A stretch of DNA of 64,000 nt. Source: Rhodococcoides kyotonense (GTDB lineage Bacteria > Actinomycetota > Actinomycetes > Mycobacteriales > Mycobacteriaceae). This document shows positions 20,368 through 30,260 of the stretch, piece after piece. Both the position numbers and the translations under genes were made by a program. Below the pieces are notes generated by a model that saw only the letters and a program-made list of their open reading frames with translations, was not told the origin of the DNA and made no database searches. Where the stretch lies: positions 525,368 through 589,367 of the forward strand of contig NZ_FZOW01000001.1 of NCBI RefSeq assembly GCF_900188125.1. Direction: 5' to 3'. The stretch's first letter is position 1; the number at the start of each line of letters is the position of its first letter.

Positions 20368-21060
20368 TCAGGGCAGACGCCAGTCGATCGGTTGGTGCCC
20401 GCCTGCGAGAAGGATCTCGTTGGTTCGGCTGAACGGCCTCGAACCGAAGAACCCACGCGAGGCGGACAACGGGGAGGGATGCGCCGACTCGATGCGCGGT
20501 GTGTCACCGAGCATCGGCGTCAGGGTCGACGCGTCTCGCCCCCACAGAATTGCGACGAGCCCTGCCGAGTCGGCGGTCTGGGACCGCGCGACGAGCGCAC
20601 GAATAGCTTGCTCCGTCACCGCCTCCCACCCCTTACGGCGGTGTGACGCAGCAACTCCGGGCTCCACCGTCAGCACCCTGTTCAGCAGGAGCACGCCCTG
20701 GTCCGCCCACGGCGTCAGATCTCCTGACGTCGGGAGCGGCAGATCGAGATCGCTCACGTATTCCTTGAAGATGTTGGCGAGCGAACGTGGCACCGGCTTC
20801 ACGTCGGGTGCGACCGAAAAGCTCAGCCCCACCGCGTGACCCGGTGTCGGGTACGGGTCCTGCCCGACGATCAGCACACGCACGTCGTCGAACGGGCGAG
20901 TGAACGCACGCAACACGTTCTCTCCCGACGGAAGATATCGGCGACCGTCCCGGGTTTCCTCGCGTAGGAAGTCACCCATGGCGGTGATCCGATCCTCGAC
21001 CGGGGACAGTGCTGTCGCCCAACCCTTTTCGACGACCTCTGCCAGCGGCATGCGTGTCAT
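20368..21060 (-). CDS. ung: uracil-DNA glycosylase
   Basis: A 230-residue family 1 UDG that removes uracil from DNA. The water-activating loop is [15 protein letters not shown] (catalytic Asp), the uracil-binding part includes [12 protein letters not shown], and the minor-groove intercalation loop is [11 protein letters not shown]. All key residues are present. It lies directly downstream of thiL on the same strand, 52 bp away, as in mycobacteria. Confidence 0.96.
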   Translation of the reverse strand: MTRMPLAEVVEKGWATALSPVEDRITAMGDFLREETRDGRRYLPSGENVLRAFTRPFDDVRVLIVGQDPYPTPGHAVGLSFSVAPDVKPVPRSLANIFKEYVSDLDLPLPTSGDLTPWADQGVLLLNRVLTVEPGVAASHRRKGWEAVTEQAIRALVARSQTADSAGLVAILWGRDASTLTPMLGDTPRIESAHPSPLSASRGFFGSRPFSRTNEILLAGGHQPIDWRLP

Positions 21061-21112
21061 GACTGTCCCCCGTGTCGTGCGTCCATACCGTGCAACCTAG
21101 CCGACCGAGTTC

Positions 21113-22135
21113 TCACGCGGAAAAGCTCGACCAGCCAGGGGTTCCCGAGTACGTGCCCCCGTCGACGGTCACGCCCGAGCCCTCTCCTACCGTGCCGATC
21201 GCGATCCACCCGTCCGGCAACTCCGAGTCGGCCGGGAACGTTCCGGCGAACGCGTGGTCCTCCCCGCCTCCCAGTATCCAGTCGAAGACCGGAACGCCCA
21301 ACCGGTGTGCGGCAGAGGCGATGTCGTCACTCGGGACGAAACGCGACGTATCGACGTCGATCGCAACCGTCGACGCGTCGCAGATGTGCCCGAGGTCGGC
21401 GAGCAGGCCGTCGGACACGTCCGTCAGCGATGTCGCACCCGCGAGCGCTGCAGCAGGCCCGCGAGCGTAGTCCGGACACGGAACCCGGTGCGCGGCGACG
21501 AGCGCCTCATGACCGTCGATCCCCGCGTCCAACACCGCGAGTCCTGCAGCGGACCAGCCCAACCGCCCCGCCACCGCGACGACGTCGCCGACTCTCGCCC
21601 CGGATCGGAGCACGGCCGGGCGACCGTCGAGATCACCGAGCGCGGTGACCGATATCACGATCGAGGCCGTCTGCACGAGATCTCCCCCGACGATGCCGGC
21701 GCCGGCGCGTTCCGCTTCGAGCCACAGGCCGTCGGTCAAGCCGTCGGTCACCGAGACAGGAGTGTCCGACGGGCAACCGAGCGCCACGAGAAATCCGGTG
21801 CAGCGCGCACCCATTGCCGCGATGTCCGCACCGTTCTGCGCGATCGCCTTGCGTCCGATGTCGACCGGACTGGACCAGTCGAGGCGAAAATGCCTGTCCT
21901 GCACCAACATATCCGTCGTCGCGACGACCGAACCCGATGGCGCTGCAACGATCGCCGCGTCGTCACCCGGGCCGAGAACGGTCGTGTCAGGGTGGATTCG
22001 CCCACGCGTCACCCTGTCGATGACACCGAACTCACCGACGTCGCCGACGGTTCGATCATGATTGTTCTCGCCGTTGCCGATGACGGATGCTCCCTTACGG
22101 TCGATGGTGGTCGTGCGCGCGAGGACCTTCGTCAC
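21113..22135 (-). CDS. thiL: thiamine-monophosphate kinase
   Basis: A 340-residue ThiL that phosphorylates thiamine phosphate to the diphosphate cofactor. Motifs in order: LGPGDDAAIV, TTDMLVQDRHFRLDW, GGDLVQTASIVISVTALG, TDVSDGLLADLGHI and GGGEDHAFAGTFP. The start is uncertain: the frame is open to a GTG at 22207. I use the GTG at 22135 because it leaves 119 bp to the divergent RAM-domain gene and gives a length nearer to known ThiL. Neither start has a strong ribosome-binding site. Confidence 0.9.
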   Translation of the reverse strand: MTKVLARTTTIDRKGASVIGNGENNHDRTVGDVGEFGVIDRVTRGRIHPDTTVLGPGDDAAIVAAPSGSVVATTDMLVQDRHFRLDWSSPVDIGRKAIAQNGADIAAMGARCTGFLVALGCPSDTPVSVTDGLTDGLWLEAERAGAGIVGGDLVQTASIVISVTALGDLDGRPAVLRSGARVGDVVAVAGRLGWSAAGLAVLDAGIDGHEALVAAHRVPCPDYARGPAAALAGATSLTDVSDGLLADLGHICDASTVAIDVDTSRFVPSDDIASAAHRLGVPVFDWILGGGEDHAFAGTFPADSELPDGWIAIGTVGEGSGVTVDGGTYSGTPGWSSFSA

Positions 22136-22254
22136 CGCTGCGGTACTTTTAGCGTCAGCGTGCAGAACGGAGAACCGTTCGAGACAGTTGCGTACGACCT
22201 CGGCCACGACACTACCGCCCGCGTCGTGCCCGGTGATCTTCGGAAGGACCAGCG

Positions 22255-22494
22255 ATGGTGCAGATATTCGTCCTCGTTCAGACCGAGGTGGGACGCTCCG
22301 GCCTCGTGTCGTCGGCGCTGAAGGACGTCGAAGGCGTTGTCTCCGCGGAGGCCGTCACCGGCCCGTACGACGTCGTCGTCCGCGCCGAGGGCTCGAACGA
22401 CAGTCAGGTACGAGAAGTCGTCGCACGAATCCAGAAGGTCGACTCGATCACGCGCACCCTGACCTGCCAGGTCGTCGACGCACACCGACCCTGA
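22255..22494 (+). CDS. stand-alone RAM-domain (Lrp/AsnC ligand-binding) protein
   Basis: A 79-residue protein consisting only of the Lrp/AsnC effector-binding (RAM) domain, with no DNA-binding helix-turn-helix. The pattern VQIFVLVQTEVGRSGLV, then VTGPYDVVVRAEG and TRTLTCQVV, is typical. Such small proteins bind amino acids and oligomerise. GGAAGGA sits 7 bases before the ATG. It is followed 25 bp later by the DUF3515 gene. Its ligand and partner are not deducible. Confidence 0.85.
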   Translation: MVQIFVLVQTEVGRSGLVSSALKDVEGVVSAEAVTGPYDVVVRAEGSNDSQVREVVARIQKVDSITRTLTCQVVDAHRP

Positions 22495-22519
22495 CGTTTC
22501 GATCACGTAGCCAAGGACA

Positions 22520-23110
22520 ATGAGCGAACCCGACACCACACCGCCAGCACCGCCCACACCCACCGCCCAGGAAGACAGGCGCCATCCCGCCGTGATCGCC
22601 ACCGCGGTGGCGCTACCCGTCGCGTTGCTCGTCGGCGTGATCGTCGCGGCCGTGACCGTGTCGGGGAATTCGACCCGACCGCCGGAGGCGTTGGGTCCGG
22701 TCGACGCTCCGGCCGCAGAGAGCGCCGACTGTACGTCGCTTCTCGACTCGTTGCCGGACTCCCTGGGCGATTACCGTTCCGCCGAACTGGTCGAGCCTGC
22801 CCCCGCGGGTGCGCGCGCGTGGGCGTTGGACGACGACGAATCCGAACCGGTCGTGCTGCGATGCGGACTGAATCGTCCGGACGGTTTCGACATCGCTGCA
22901 CCGTTGCAGGTCGTCAACGACGTGCAGTGGTTCGAGGTGTCCGGCGCCGAGTCCGGCATCGACGCCAGCACCTGGTATGCCGTCGACCGTGCCGTGTACG
23001 TCGCGGTGACGATCCCCGGTGGGTCGGGCCCGACGCCGCTGCAGGACGCGTCGAACGCGGTGTCTGCAGCACTGCCACAGACACCGCTGGATCCTGCTCC
23101 GTTGCGCTAG
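22520..23110 (+). CDS. DUF3515 family membrane-anchored protein
   Basis: A 196-residue protein with a Pro/Thr-rich N terminus, one membrane segment (about residues 24-47, [19 protein letters not shown]) and an extracytoplasmic domain with the conserved cysteines CTSLLDSLP and VLRCGLNRP. This is the DUF3515 pattern, as Rv2980 next to ddlA. The function is unknown. Its stop codon shares the palindrome CTAG (23107-23110) with the stop of the convergent ddl gene, so the two genes overlap by 4 bp. Confidence 0.85.
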   Translation: MSEPDTTPPAPPTPTAQEDRRHPAVIATAVALPVALLVGVIVAAVTVSGNSTRPPEALGPVDAPAAESADCTSLLDSLPDSLGDYRSAELVEPAPAGARAWALDDDESEPVVLRCGLNRPDGFDIAAPLQVVNDVQWFEVSGAESGIDASTWYAVDRAVYVAVTIPGGSGPTPLQDASNAVSAALPQTPLDPAPLR

Positions 23111-24213
23111 CGGAGTCCGATTCCGCGGGCGACCGCGGTCTCGACGAGCGTGTCGAGCAATGTGGTGTAGTCGACGCCGCTCGCTGCCCACATCTTCGGA
23201 TACATCGAGATGGACGTGAATCCGGGCATCGTGTTGATCTCGTTGATGACGGGCCCGGCATCGGTCACGAAGAAGTCGACGCGTGCGAGACCCTGGCAGT
23301 CGAGCGCCCGGAACGCATCGACGGCGATCGCCCTGATCCGATCGGCGACACCGTCGGGAAGGTCTGCGGGCAAATCGAATTCGGTGACGTCGTCGAGATA
23401 CTTGGTGTCGAAGTCGTAGAAGGAATGATCGTCCGCGGCCGCGCCGGGAAGCTTGATCTCGGCGACCGCGCTCGCGCGTACGGAACCGTCGGGGAACTCG
23501 AGAACGCCGCATTCGACCTCGCGGCCGTGGATCGCGGCTTCGACGACCACTTTCGGGTCGTGCCGTCGGGCCTCGGCGATGGCGGCGGGAAGGCGATCCC
23601 ACGAGACGATCCGAGAGATACCGATGGACGATCCGCCGCGTGCGGGCTTGACGAAGGCCGGCAATCCGATCGATTCCTGTTGAGCCTGCGTCAACGTCTC
23701 GGTGTCGTGGCGCAGCACGATCTGGTGCCCGATGGGCAGTCCTTCGGCCGCGAGCAGCTTCTTGGTGAATTCCTTGTCCATACCCGCTGCGCTCGCCAGG
23801 ACTCCCGGGCCGACATACGGGATTCCAGCGAGCTCGAGCAGACCCTGAACGGTGCCGTCCTCGCCGTACGGTCCGTGCAGTACCGGAAACACGACGTCGA
23901 CAGCGTCGAGCACTGTGCCCGCGTCGGTCTCACCGAGTGCCACCAGCGCGCCACGACGGGTCGGATCGGCCGTCAATGCCAGCGCCACACCGCTCTTGTC
24001 CACCGACGGAAGTTCTCGCCCGTGGATGGCCAACGCGTCGAGGTCGGACGCACCCAGCACCCAGGCACCGTCGGTGGTGATGCCGATCGGGACCACCTCG
24101 TACCGCTCCTGGTCGAGGTGCTTCAGCACGCTACCTGCGGATACACAGGACACTGCATGCTCGTTGCTCCGGCCACCGAAGATGACGGCGACCTTGGTAC
24201 GGGGTGTGCTCAC
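23107..24213 (-). CDS. ddlA: D-alanine--D-alanine ligase
   Basis: A 368-residue ATP-grasp ligase that makes the D-Ala-D-Ala dipeptide of peptidoglycan. [15 protein letters not shown] is the N-terminal signature, [14 protein letters not shown] and [13 protein letters not shown] belong to the ATP-grasp fold, and [17 protein letters not shown] is the C-terminal signature with the metal-binding Asn. The Tyr/Phe position after [12 protein letters not shown] suits D-Ala rather than D-lactate. I chose GTG 24213 (VSTPRTKV); a GTG 21 bases upstream is also possible. It is preceded by gpsA on the same strand (51 bp). Confidence 0.95.
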   Translation of the reverse strand: MSTPRTKVAVIFGGRSNEHAVSCVSAGSVLKHLDQERYEVVPIGITTDGAWVLGASDLDALAIHGRELPSVDKSGVALALTADPTRRGALVALGETDAGTVLDAVDVVFPVLHGPYGEDGTVQGLLELAGIPYVGPGVLASAAGMDKEFTKKLLAAEGLPIGHQIVLRHDTETLTQAQQESIGLPAFVKPARGGSSIGISRIVSWDRLPAAIAEARRHDPKVVVEAAIHGREVECGVLEFPDGSVRASAVAEIKLPGAAADDHSFYDFDTKYLDDVTEFDLPADLPDGVADRIRAIAVDAFRALDCQGLARVDFFVTDAGPVINEINTMPGFTSISMYPKMWAASGVDYTTLLDTLVETAVARGIGLR

Positions 24214-24264
24214 GGTTCCAAACCGTACCGTCACGGCGTCGCAGGCACTGGACGCGGTCCGTTC

Positions 24265-25263
24265 TCACTCGGGCTTGATGCGGCGCCCCAGGAGATGACC
24301 GACGGCATCGGGCACTGACAGACCCTCGTGGCAGACGCGATGCACTGCCTCGGTCAACGGCATCTCGACGTCGTAACTCTCGGCGAGTGCGCGCACCGAC
24401 GTGCACGATTTCACGCCCTCTGCGACCTGACCGTGCGCGGCCTTCTGTGCGCTCTCCATCGATCCTCCGGAGCCGAGGCGCTCACCGAAGGTGCGATTTC
24501 TCGACAACGTCGACGAGCATGTGGCGACGAGATCGCCCACACCCGCGAGACCGGCGAGTGTCGACGCGCTGGCGCCGAGTGCGGTACCGAGACGAATGAT
24601 CTCGGCGAGTCCACGCGTCATGATCGACGCAAGTGTGTTCTCTCCGTAACCGACTCCGCTCGCCATTCCGCACGCGAGCGCGATGACGTTCTTGCACGCT
24701 CCGCCGATCTCACATCCGATGACATCGGTATTGGTGTAGGGCCGGAAATAGCCTGTCGCACAGGACTTCTGAATCTCGAGCGCACGCCGAGAATCCGAAC
24801 ACGCGATCACAGTCGCGGCCGGCTGCCCTTCGGCGATCGGACGAGCGAGGTTGGGTCCGGACAGCGATGCGATCCGACTGGGATCCGCGCCGGTCACCTG
24901 TGCGATCACCTGACTCATACGCAGCAGCGTTCCGGTCTCGATCCCCTTGGCGAGACTCAGCAGGGTCGCATCCGCCGGAATGGACTCCGTCCACTCGGCG
25001 AGGTTGGCGCGCAACGATTGTGACGGCACCGCCAGGACAACGATGTCCGCGCCGTCGAGTGCCGTCGACGGGTCGCTCGTGGCCGAGATCGACGTCGGCA
25101 GAGAGATGCCGGGAAGATAGTCGGTGTTCTCGTGCTTGTCGGATATCGTCGACGCCAGTTCGTCGCGCCGCGCCCACATCGTCACGTCGGTACCCGCGTC
25201 GGCGAGCACCTTGGCGAATGCCGTTCCCCACGATCCGGAACCGAGTACCGCTGCTCTGGTCAT
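24265..25263 (-). CDS. gpsA: glycerol-3-phosphate dehydrogenase [NAD(P)+]
   Basis: A 332-residue GpsA producing sn-glycerol 3-phosphate from dihydroxyacetone phosphate for phospholipids. The Rossmann motif is [15 protein letters not shown], and the catalytic Lys lies in [30 protein letters not shown] is also conserved. The ATG 25263 ([10 protein letters not shown]) was chosen because the upstream extension is not family-like. It lies upstream of ddlA, as in M. tuberculosis. Note that a second, FAD-linked enzyme (glpD) lies at 52448. Confidence 0.96.
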   Translation of the reverse strand: MTRAAVLGSGSWGTAFAKVLADAGTDVTMWARRDELASTISDKHENTDYLPGISLPTSISATSDPSTALDGADIVVLAVPSQSLRANLAEWTESIPADATLLSLAKGIETGTLLRMSQVIAQVTGADPSRIASLSGPNLARPIAEGQPAATVIACSDSRRALEIQKSCATGYFRPYTNTDVIGCEIGGACKNVIALACGMASGVGYGENTLASIMTRGLAEIIRLGTALGASASTLAGLAGVGDLVATCSSTLSRNRTFGERLGSGGSMESAQKAAHGQVAEGVKSCTSVRALAESYDVEMPLTEAVHRVCHEGLSVPDAVGHLLGRRIKPE

Positions 25264-25403
25264 CGACAACCACCTTCTCGAGAAATTTCGGACTCCAACC
25301 GAGTGCCACACCCCGTAAATGCCGCGGCATCACACTAGCCGTTGACGCCGAGCACCGAGGTCGAACTCGGCCGGAAGCGAGTGCGCTGGCAGGATCACTA
25401 CCC

Positions 25404-26054
25404 ATGAGTACCGCGCACGTGGTGATTGCCGTCAAGCATCTGGCCACCGCCAAGACGAGGTTGGCCGACTCGTTCTCCGAAGCCGACCGCGCCCGACTCG
25501 TCGTCGCCATGCTGCGTGACACGATCCACGCGGCGCGCGCAGTGGACGCGGTGGGTTCCATCACGGTCGTGACCCCTGATCCGACGGTCGCCGAGGTTGC
25601 CGTCGAGCTCGGCGCCCGCGTCGTCGACGACCCCGCCGCCGACGACGACGAGGACTCGGCGGATCGTCTGAACTCGGCGTTCGCGGCGGCGGTGACATCC
25701 GCACGCAGCGAGGGCGAACTCGACATCATCGTCCTGCAGGCCGATCTGCCCGCACTGCGGCCGGGCGAACTGGCACAGGCGTACGAATCTGCGGGCCCTG
25801 CTTCCCGATCGGTCGTCACCGATCATCACGGGACCGGAACCGCGGCGCTGATCTTGAAAGCCGGAGCAGGTGACTTCACTCCCCTGTTCGGCCCGGCGTC
25901 GGCGAGTCGCCATCGACAGTCCGGCGCCCACGATCTCGACGGCCACTGGCCGGGTCTACGTCTCGATGTGGACACGATCGACGACGTGCGACAAGCACTC
26001 TCGCTCGGCGTCGGCACCGCCACTACGGAAGTTCTCCGTACGCTTGGATGGTGA
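25404..26054 (+). CDS. fbiD: phosphoenolpyruvate/2-phospholactate guanylyltransferase (F420 synthesis)
   Basis: A 216-residue CofC/FbiD protein. The N-terminal motif VIAVKHLATAKTRLA is the nucleotidyltransferase signature of the family, and DLPALRPGEL and SGAHDLDGHWPGL follow. In mycobacteria FbiD uses phosphoenolpyruvate to make the guanylylated side-chain precursor of coenzyme F420. It is divergent from gpsA (140-bp spacer) and 52 bp before ppk, the mycobacterial order. It implies that the organism makes F420. Confidence 0.92.
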   Translation: MSTAHVVIAVKHLATAKTRLADSFSEADRARLVVAMLRDTIHAARAVDAVGSITVVTPDPTVAEVAVELGARVVDDPAADDDEDSADRLNSAFAAAVTSARSEGELDIIVLQADLPALRPGELAQAYESAGPASRSVVTDHHGTGTAALILKAGAGDFTPLFGPASASRHRQSGAHDLDGHWPGLRLDVDTIDDVRQALSLGVGTATTEVLRTLGW

Positions 26055-26106
26055 CGCGTCGACGCCATGAATCGATTCGTCGATCCGAGTTTCAAGGACT
26101 GGCCGA

Positions 26107-28344
26107 ATGAGGGATGATCGTTACGTGAGCGACAGCGAAGTGCAGACCGACGAATCGGAATCCACTGGCCCGGCGAACGGTGCCGAGACCGCGGAATGGA
26201 GTGCTCCCCTGGCGAACGTGAATCCGACCAGCCCGACAGCGTTGCCCGCCGCAACCACGACGGACGTCATGGACAACAAGGATTCTCTACCCGAAAACCG
26301 TTATCTGAACCGTGAATTGAGTTGGCTGGACTTCAACTCCCGCGTGCTCGCTCTCGCCGAGGACTCGTCGCTTCCGCTACTCGAGCGTGCCAAGTTCCTC
26401 GCCATCTTCGCCTCGAACCTGGACGAGTTCTACATGGTCCGCGTCGCAGGCCTCAAGCGCCGCGACGAGACCGGACTGTCCGTGCGCTCCGCGGACGGGC
26501 TCACCCCGCGCGAACAACTCGCGCTCATCGGCGAGCGCACACAGGAACTCGCGCGTCGTCACGCGCGAGTGCTTCTCGATTCGATCCTGCCGGAACTGAC
26601 GTCCGAAGGCATCGAGATCATCCGATGGCGCGATCTCGACGAGGCGGAACGCGAACGCCTCTCGGGCTACTTCCAGGAACAGATCTTCCCGGTGTTGACG
26701 CCGTTGGCCGTCGACCCGGCTCACCCGTTCCCCTACATCAGCGGCTTGAGCCTCAATCTTGCTGTGACGGTAAAGGATTACGCGACAGCCGGTGAACACT
26801 TCGCGCGAGTGAAGGTGCCGGACAACGTCGATCGATTCGTGCGCGTACGGCGCGGCTCCGACGGCCAGTCCATCGACGCGTTCCTGTCGATGGAAGAGGT
26901 CATCTCGGCGCACCTCGACGTTCTGTTCCCCGGAATGGAAGTCGTGGAGAGCCACGCGTTCCGCATCACTCGCAACGCGGATTTCGAGGTCGAGGAAGAC
27001 CGCGACGAGGACCTGCTGCAGGCCTTGGAACGTGAACTCGCGCGTCGTCGATTCGGTTCACCCGTGCGGCTCGAGATCGCCGACGACATGACCGAACACA
27101 TGCTGGGCCTGCTTCTACGCGAACTCGACGTCGACCCCGGTGACGTCATCCAGGTGCCAGGGCTGCTCGATCTGTCGTGCTTGTGGCAGGTGTACGGCGT
27201 GGACCGTCCCGCCCTCAAGGACGCACCGTTCGTGCCTGCGACACACCCGGCGTTCGGCGAACGCGAGACGCCCAAGAGTGTGTTCTCGACTCTGCGCGAC
27301 GGTGATGTCCTCGTGCAGCATCCGTACGACTCGTTCTCCACCAGCGTCCAGCGCTTCATCGAGCAGGCGGCAGCAGATCCGCACGTATTGGCGATCAAGC
27401 AGACGCTGTACCGCACGTCCGGTGATTCGCCGATCGTGAATGCGCTCGTCGACGCGGCCGGTGCGGGCAAGCAGGTCGTCGCACTCGTCGAGATCAAGGC
27501 GCGATTCGACGAGCAGGCCAACATCGAATGGGCACGCAAGCTGGAGAAGGCGGGCGTACACGTGGTGTACGGCTTGGTCGGTCTCAAGACTCACTGCAAG
27601 ACGTGCCTCGTCGTGCGACGCGAAGGCTCGGTGATCCGTCGCTACTGCCATATCGGAACGGGCAACTACAACCCGAAGACCGCCCGTATCTACGAGGATG
27701 TCGGTTTGCTGACGTCCTCGCCCGAGATCGGCGCCGACCTCACCGACCTGTTCAATTCGTTGACGGGATATTCGCGCAAGACCAATTACCGCAACCTCCT
27801 GGTCGCGCCGTACGGTGTGCGACGCGGAATCATCGAGCGCATCGAACGAGAAGTCGAACTCCAGCGCGGCGGCAAGAAGGCCGGAATTCGATTGAAGGCC
27901 AACGCTCTGGTCGACGAGCAGGTCATCGATGCTCTGTACCGCGCCTCCGGCGCAGGTGTTCCCATCCAGGTGGTCGTCCGCGGTATCTGTGCGTTGAAAC
28001 CGGGTGTGCCGGGTCTGAGCGAGAACATCGAAGTTCGTTCCATTCTGGGACGATTCCTCGAACACTCGCGCGTTCTCGAATTCCGCGGTTCCGACGAGTT
28101 CTGGATCGGCAGCGCGGACATGATGCATCGAAACCTCGACCGTCGCGTGGAAGTCATGGCGCAGGTGAAGGATCCGAGGCTGACGGCTCAGCTCGACGAC
28201 ATCTTCGAGTCGGCTCTCGACCCGACGACACGATGCTGGGTTCTCCAGCCCGATGGCAGCTGGGCCGCTTCGCCCGAACAGGGCGAGAACGTACGTGAGC
28301 ATCAGGTCGAGTTGATGCGCAGCCGTCGGAGCCGGGCCTCCTGA
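26107..28344 (+). CDS. ppk: polyphosphate kinase 1
   Basis: A 745-residue PPK1 that synthesises polyphosphate from ATP through an autophosphorylated histidine. [16 protein letters not shown] opens the N domain, [20 protein letters not shown] is in the head domain, and the catalytic region has [24 protein letters not shown] and [15 protein letters not shown], the last two with the active-site histidines. The start is ATG 26107; a GTG at 26125 with GAGGGAT upstream is an alternative. It ends in TGATG, overlapping the start of mutT1 by one base. Confidence 0.96.
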   Translation: MRDDRYVSDSEVQTDESESTGPANGAETAEWSAPLANVNPTSPTALPAATTTDVMDNKDSLPENRYLNRELSWLDFNSRVLALAEDSSLPLLERAKFLAIFASNLDEFYMVRVAGLKRRDETGLSVRSADGLTPREQLALIGERTQELARRHARVLLDSILPELTSEGIEIIRWRDLDEAERERLSGYFQEQIFPVLTPLAVDPAHPFPYISGLSLNLAVTVKDYATAGEHFARVKVPDNVDRFVRVRRGSDGQSIDAFLSMEEVISAHLDVLFPGMEVVESHAFRITRNADFEVEEDRDEDLLQALERELARRRFGSPVRLEIADDMTEHMLGLLLRELDVDPGDVIQVPGLLDLSCLWQVYGVDRPALKDAPFVPATHPAFGERETPKSVFSTLRDGDVLVQHPYDSFSTSVQRFIEQAAADPHVLAIKQTLYRTSGDSPIVNALVDAAGAGKQVVALVEIKARFDEQANIEWARKLEKAGVHVVYGLVGLKTHCKTCLVVRREGSVIRRYCHIGTGNYNPKTARIYEDVGLLTSSPEIGADLTDLFNSLTGYSRKTNYRNLLVAPYGVRRGIIERIEREVELQRGGKKAGIRLKANALVDEQVIDALYRASGAGVPIQVVVRGICALKPGVPGLSENIEVRSILGRFLEHSRVLEFRGSDEFWIGSADMMHRNLDRRVEVMAQVKDPRLTAQLDDIFESALDPTTRCWVLQPDGSWAASPEQGENVREHQVELMRSRRSRAS

Positions 28345-29279
28345 TGCCCGGCGGCGACAAATCGCTGCGTGCCAACATCTTCGCCGCAGGCGCTGTCCTG
28401 TGGCGAAGATGTCCCGGAGAGGGCGCAGGGATTCGCCTCGCCCTCGTGCATCGTCCGAAATACGACGATTGGTCCTTCCCGAAAGGAAAGATCGACCCGG
28501 GTGAGAATGCTGTGGTGGCCGCCGTTCGTGAGGTCGCCGAAGAGACGGGATTCGACGCTCGACTCGGCCGATATCTCAGCAAGGTCACGTATCCCGTTCC
28601 AGGGCACCAGAAGACGAAGAAGGTCGACTACTGGGCTGCGGAAGCATGCGACGGCAAGTTCGAGCCGAACTCCGAAGTCGACCAACTCCGTTGGGTCACA
28701 CCGGCACAGGCGGCCGATGAGCTGTCCTATCCGATGGACCGCAAGGTGCTTCGCAGATTCCTGAAGCTTCCCCCTGACACCGAGACCCTGCTGTTGGTCA
28801 GACACGGTCGGGCAGGGCAACGTTCGCGCTACAAAGGCGACGACGCGCTGCGCCCACTCGACAAGCTCGGCCAGACTCAGGCTGCCGCACTGGTTCAGCA
28901 ATTGCGCGCGTTCGGTGCCGAGACCGTGCACGCTGCCAATCGGCGTCGGTGTGTGCAGACCGTTCAGCCTCTGGCCGACGACCTCGGGGAGCAGATCACA
29001 CTGGAACCCCTGCTGTCGGAAGAAGGTTATTGGGAGGAACCGTTCGCCGCGCGCGAGCGTGCTCGATCCATCGCCGCGAACGGACGCGTCACCGCACTGT
29101 GCAGCCAGGGCAAGGTGATTCCCGATCTGCTGACGTGGTGGGCCGAGGAGGACGGAGTCACCCTGCCTCCGAACCGAAATCGCAAGGGCAGCGTGTGGGT
29201 GCTGTCGCTTCACAACGGCAAACTGATCGCCGCAGATCATCTCGCAAGCCCACTGCCGACGGTGCCTGCGAGCGACTGA
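28344..29279 (+). CDS. mutT1: MutT1: NUDIX hydrolase fused to histidine phosphatase
   Basis: A 311-residue two-domain protein. The N-terminal NUDIX domain (about residues 8-145) has the box GKIDPGENAVVAAVREVAEETGF, split here as the usual G-x5-E-x7-REVxEE pattern. The C-terminal histidine phosphatase (about 150-311) has LLLVRHGRAGQ with the catalytic RHG. In mycobacteria MutT1 degrades 8-oxo-GTP and diadenosine polyphosphates. Its ATG overlaps the ppk stop, which indicates translational coupling. Confidence 0.95.
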   Translation: MPGGDKSLRANIFAAGAVLWRRCPGEGAGIRLALVHRPKYDDWSFPKGKIDPGENAVVAAVREVAEETGFDARLGRYLSKVTYPVPGHQKTKKVDYWAAEACDGKFEPNSEVDQLRWVTPAQAADELSYPMDRKVLRRFLKLPPDTETLLLVRHGRAGQRSRYKGDDALRPLDKLGQTQAAALVQQLRAFGAETVHAANRRRCVQTVQPLADDLGEQITLEPLLSEEGYWEEPFAARERARSIAANGRVTALCSQGKVIPDLLTWWAEEDGVTLPPNRNRKGSVWVLSLHNGKLIAADHLASPLPTVPASD

Positions 29280-29320
29280 ACCGCATACCGCACCGCCTTT
29301 GCGACAGCACGACCTCGGAT

Positions 29321-29363
29321 ACGCGTCAGGGCCCCGACATCGAATGTCGGGGCCCTGACGCGT
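29321..29363. terminator. long hairpin after mutT1
   Basis: A perfect 20-bp inverted repeat (29321-29340 and 29344-29363; left arm ACGCGTCAGGGCCCCGACAT) has a 3-base loop CGA. It is 41 bases past the mutT1 stop and 62 bases from the hupB stop, between convergent genes. It is probably a two-way terminator. Confidence 0.85.
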
Positions 29364-29366
29364 GTT

Positions 29367-29419
29367 TCGGTACTGCTGTCGTATCGGTACTGCTGTCGTT
29401 TCAGGTACGGCAGTACCGA
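29367..29419. repeat. short direct repeats plus inverted copy between mutT1 and hupB
   Basis: TCGGTACTGCTGTCGT occurs twice in a row (29367-29382 and 29384-29399), and the complement of its first 10 bases (GCAGTACCGA) follows at 29410-29419. The second copy and the inverted copy can form a hairpin. It may be the hupB terminator. Confidence 0.55.
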
Positions 29420-29425
29420 AAGACG

Positions 29426-30112
29426 TTACTTACGTGCCGTGCGCTTGGCCGGAGCCTTCTTGGCAGCGGTCTTCTTGGCTGCGGTCTTGGCCGGAGCCTT
29501 CTTCGCTGCAGCCGTGGTCTTCTTGGCTGCGGTCTTGGCCGGAGCCTTTTTCGCTGCAGCCGTGGTCTTCTTGGCTGCGGTCTTGGCCGGAGCCTTCTTC
29601 GCTGCAGCCGTGGTCTTCTTGGCGGCCGTAGCAGTCTTCGCGGGTGCTGCCTTCTTGGCGACGGTCTTACGAGCCGTCGTCTTCGCGGGAGCTGCCTTCT
29701 TGGCCGCGGTGGTCTTGCGGGCGGTCGTCTTGACTGCAGCCTTCTTCGCAGCGGTCTTCTTCGCTGCAGCAGTCTTCTTGGCCGGCGCAGCAGCCGATCC
29801 ACGCTTGACGGCGGGGCCGGAAGCGGGCAGCTTCTGGCCGCCGGCGATGACTGCCTTGAACTGAGCACCCGGGCGGAAAGCCGGAACATTGGTCGGCTTC
29901 ACGCGAACGGTCTCGCCGGTGCGGGGGTTGCGCGCGACGCGGGCCGCACGACGACGCTGCTCGAAGACACCGAATCCGGTGATGGTGACGCTCTCGCCAC
30001 GGTGGACTGCACGCACGATGGTGTCGACGATGTTCTCGACAGCCTCTGTGGCGCTCCGCCTGTCAGACCCCAACTTCTCGGTCAGGGCGTCGATCAGCTC
30101 TGCCTTGTTCAT
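29426..30112 (-). CDS. hupB: histone-like DNA-binding protein HupB (HU)
   Basis: A 228-residue HU protein. Residues 1-90 are the HU domain ([15 protein letters not shown] and the DNA-binding arm [22 protein letters not shown]). The remaining tail of about 130 residues is an Ala/Lys/Pro/Thr region like eukaryotic histone H1, as in mycobacterial HupB. The tail includes three nearly identical 16-residue units. The ATG 30112 has GGAGGAAATCC just upstream. It compacts the nucleoid; the mycobacterial protein is also linked to iron responses. Confidence 0.96.
   Translation of the reverse strand: MNKAELIDALTEKLGSDRRSATEAVENIVDTIVRAVHRGESVTITGFGVFEQRRRAARVARNPRTGETVRVKPTNVPAFRPGAQFKAVIAGGQKLPASGPAVKRGSAAAPAKKTAAAKKTAAKKAAVKTTARKTTAAKKAAPAKTTARKTVAKKAAPAKTATAAKKTTAAAKKAPAKTAAKKTTAAAKKAPAKTAAKKTTAAAKKAPAKTAAKKTAAKKAPAKRTARK
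29481..29624. repeat. three 48-bp in-frame repeats in hupB
   Basis: Three units of 48 bp start at 29481, 29529 and 29577 (each beginning GCGGTCTTGGCCGGAGCC) and differ at only a few bases. Each encodes 16 residues of the Lys/Ala tail. The period is a multiple of three, so gain or loss of a unit would keep the frame. Confidence 0.85.
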
Positions 30113-30151
30113 GGATTTCCTCCGCAATATTGTGGCCCATCGTCGGACCGA

Positions 30152-30181
30152 CTACTACAACGGTAAACCCCAAGACGTCAA
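30152..30181 (-). promoter_or_regulatory. probable hupB promoter
   Basis: On the minus strand TTGACG (30176-30181) and TAGTAG (30152-30157) are 18 bases apart. They lie about 40-70 bp upstream of the hupB start. This is a reasonable housekeeping-type promoter. Confidence 0.5.
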
Positions 30182-30190
30182 GAGTCTATG

Positions 30191-30219
30191 CGCCACGCCA
30201 ATTCTCATCGGGCGTGGCG
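30191..30219 (-). terminator. hairpin downstream of leuD
   Basis: CGCCACGCC (30191-30199) and GGCGTGGCG (30211-30219) form a 9-bp perfect stem with an 11-base loop, 41 bases past the leuD stop. There is no T tract, but it sits between leuD and the hupB promoter, a sensible place to end leuCD transcription. Confidence 0.5.
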
Positions 30220-30260
30220 GAATGTTTTACCGCCGCAACGTGTGTCGGAGGCCGAATTCT

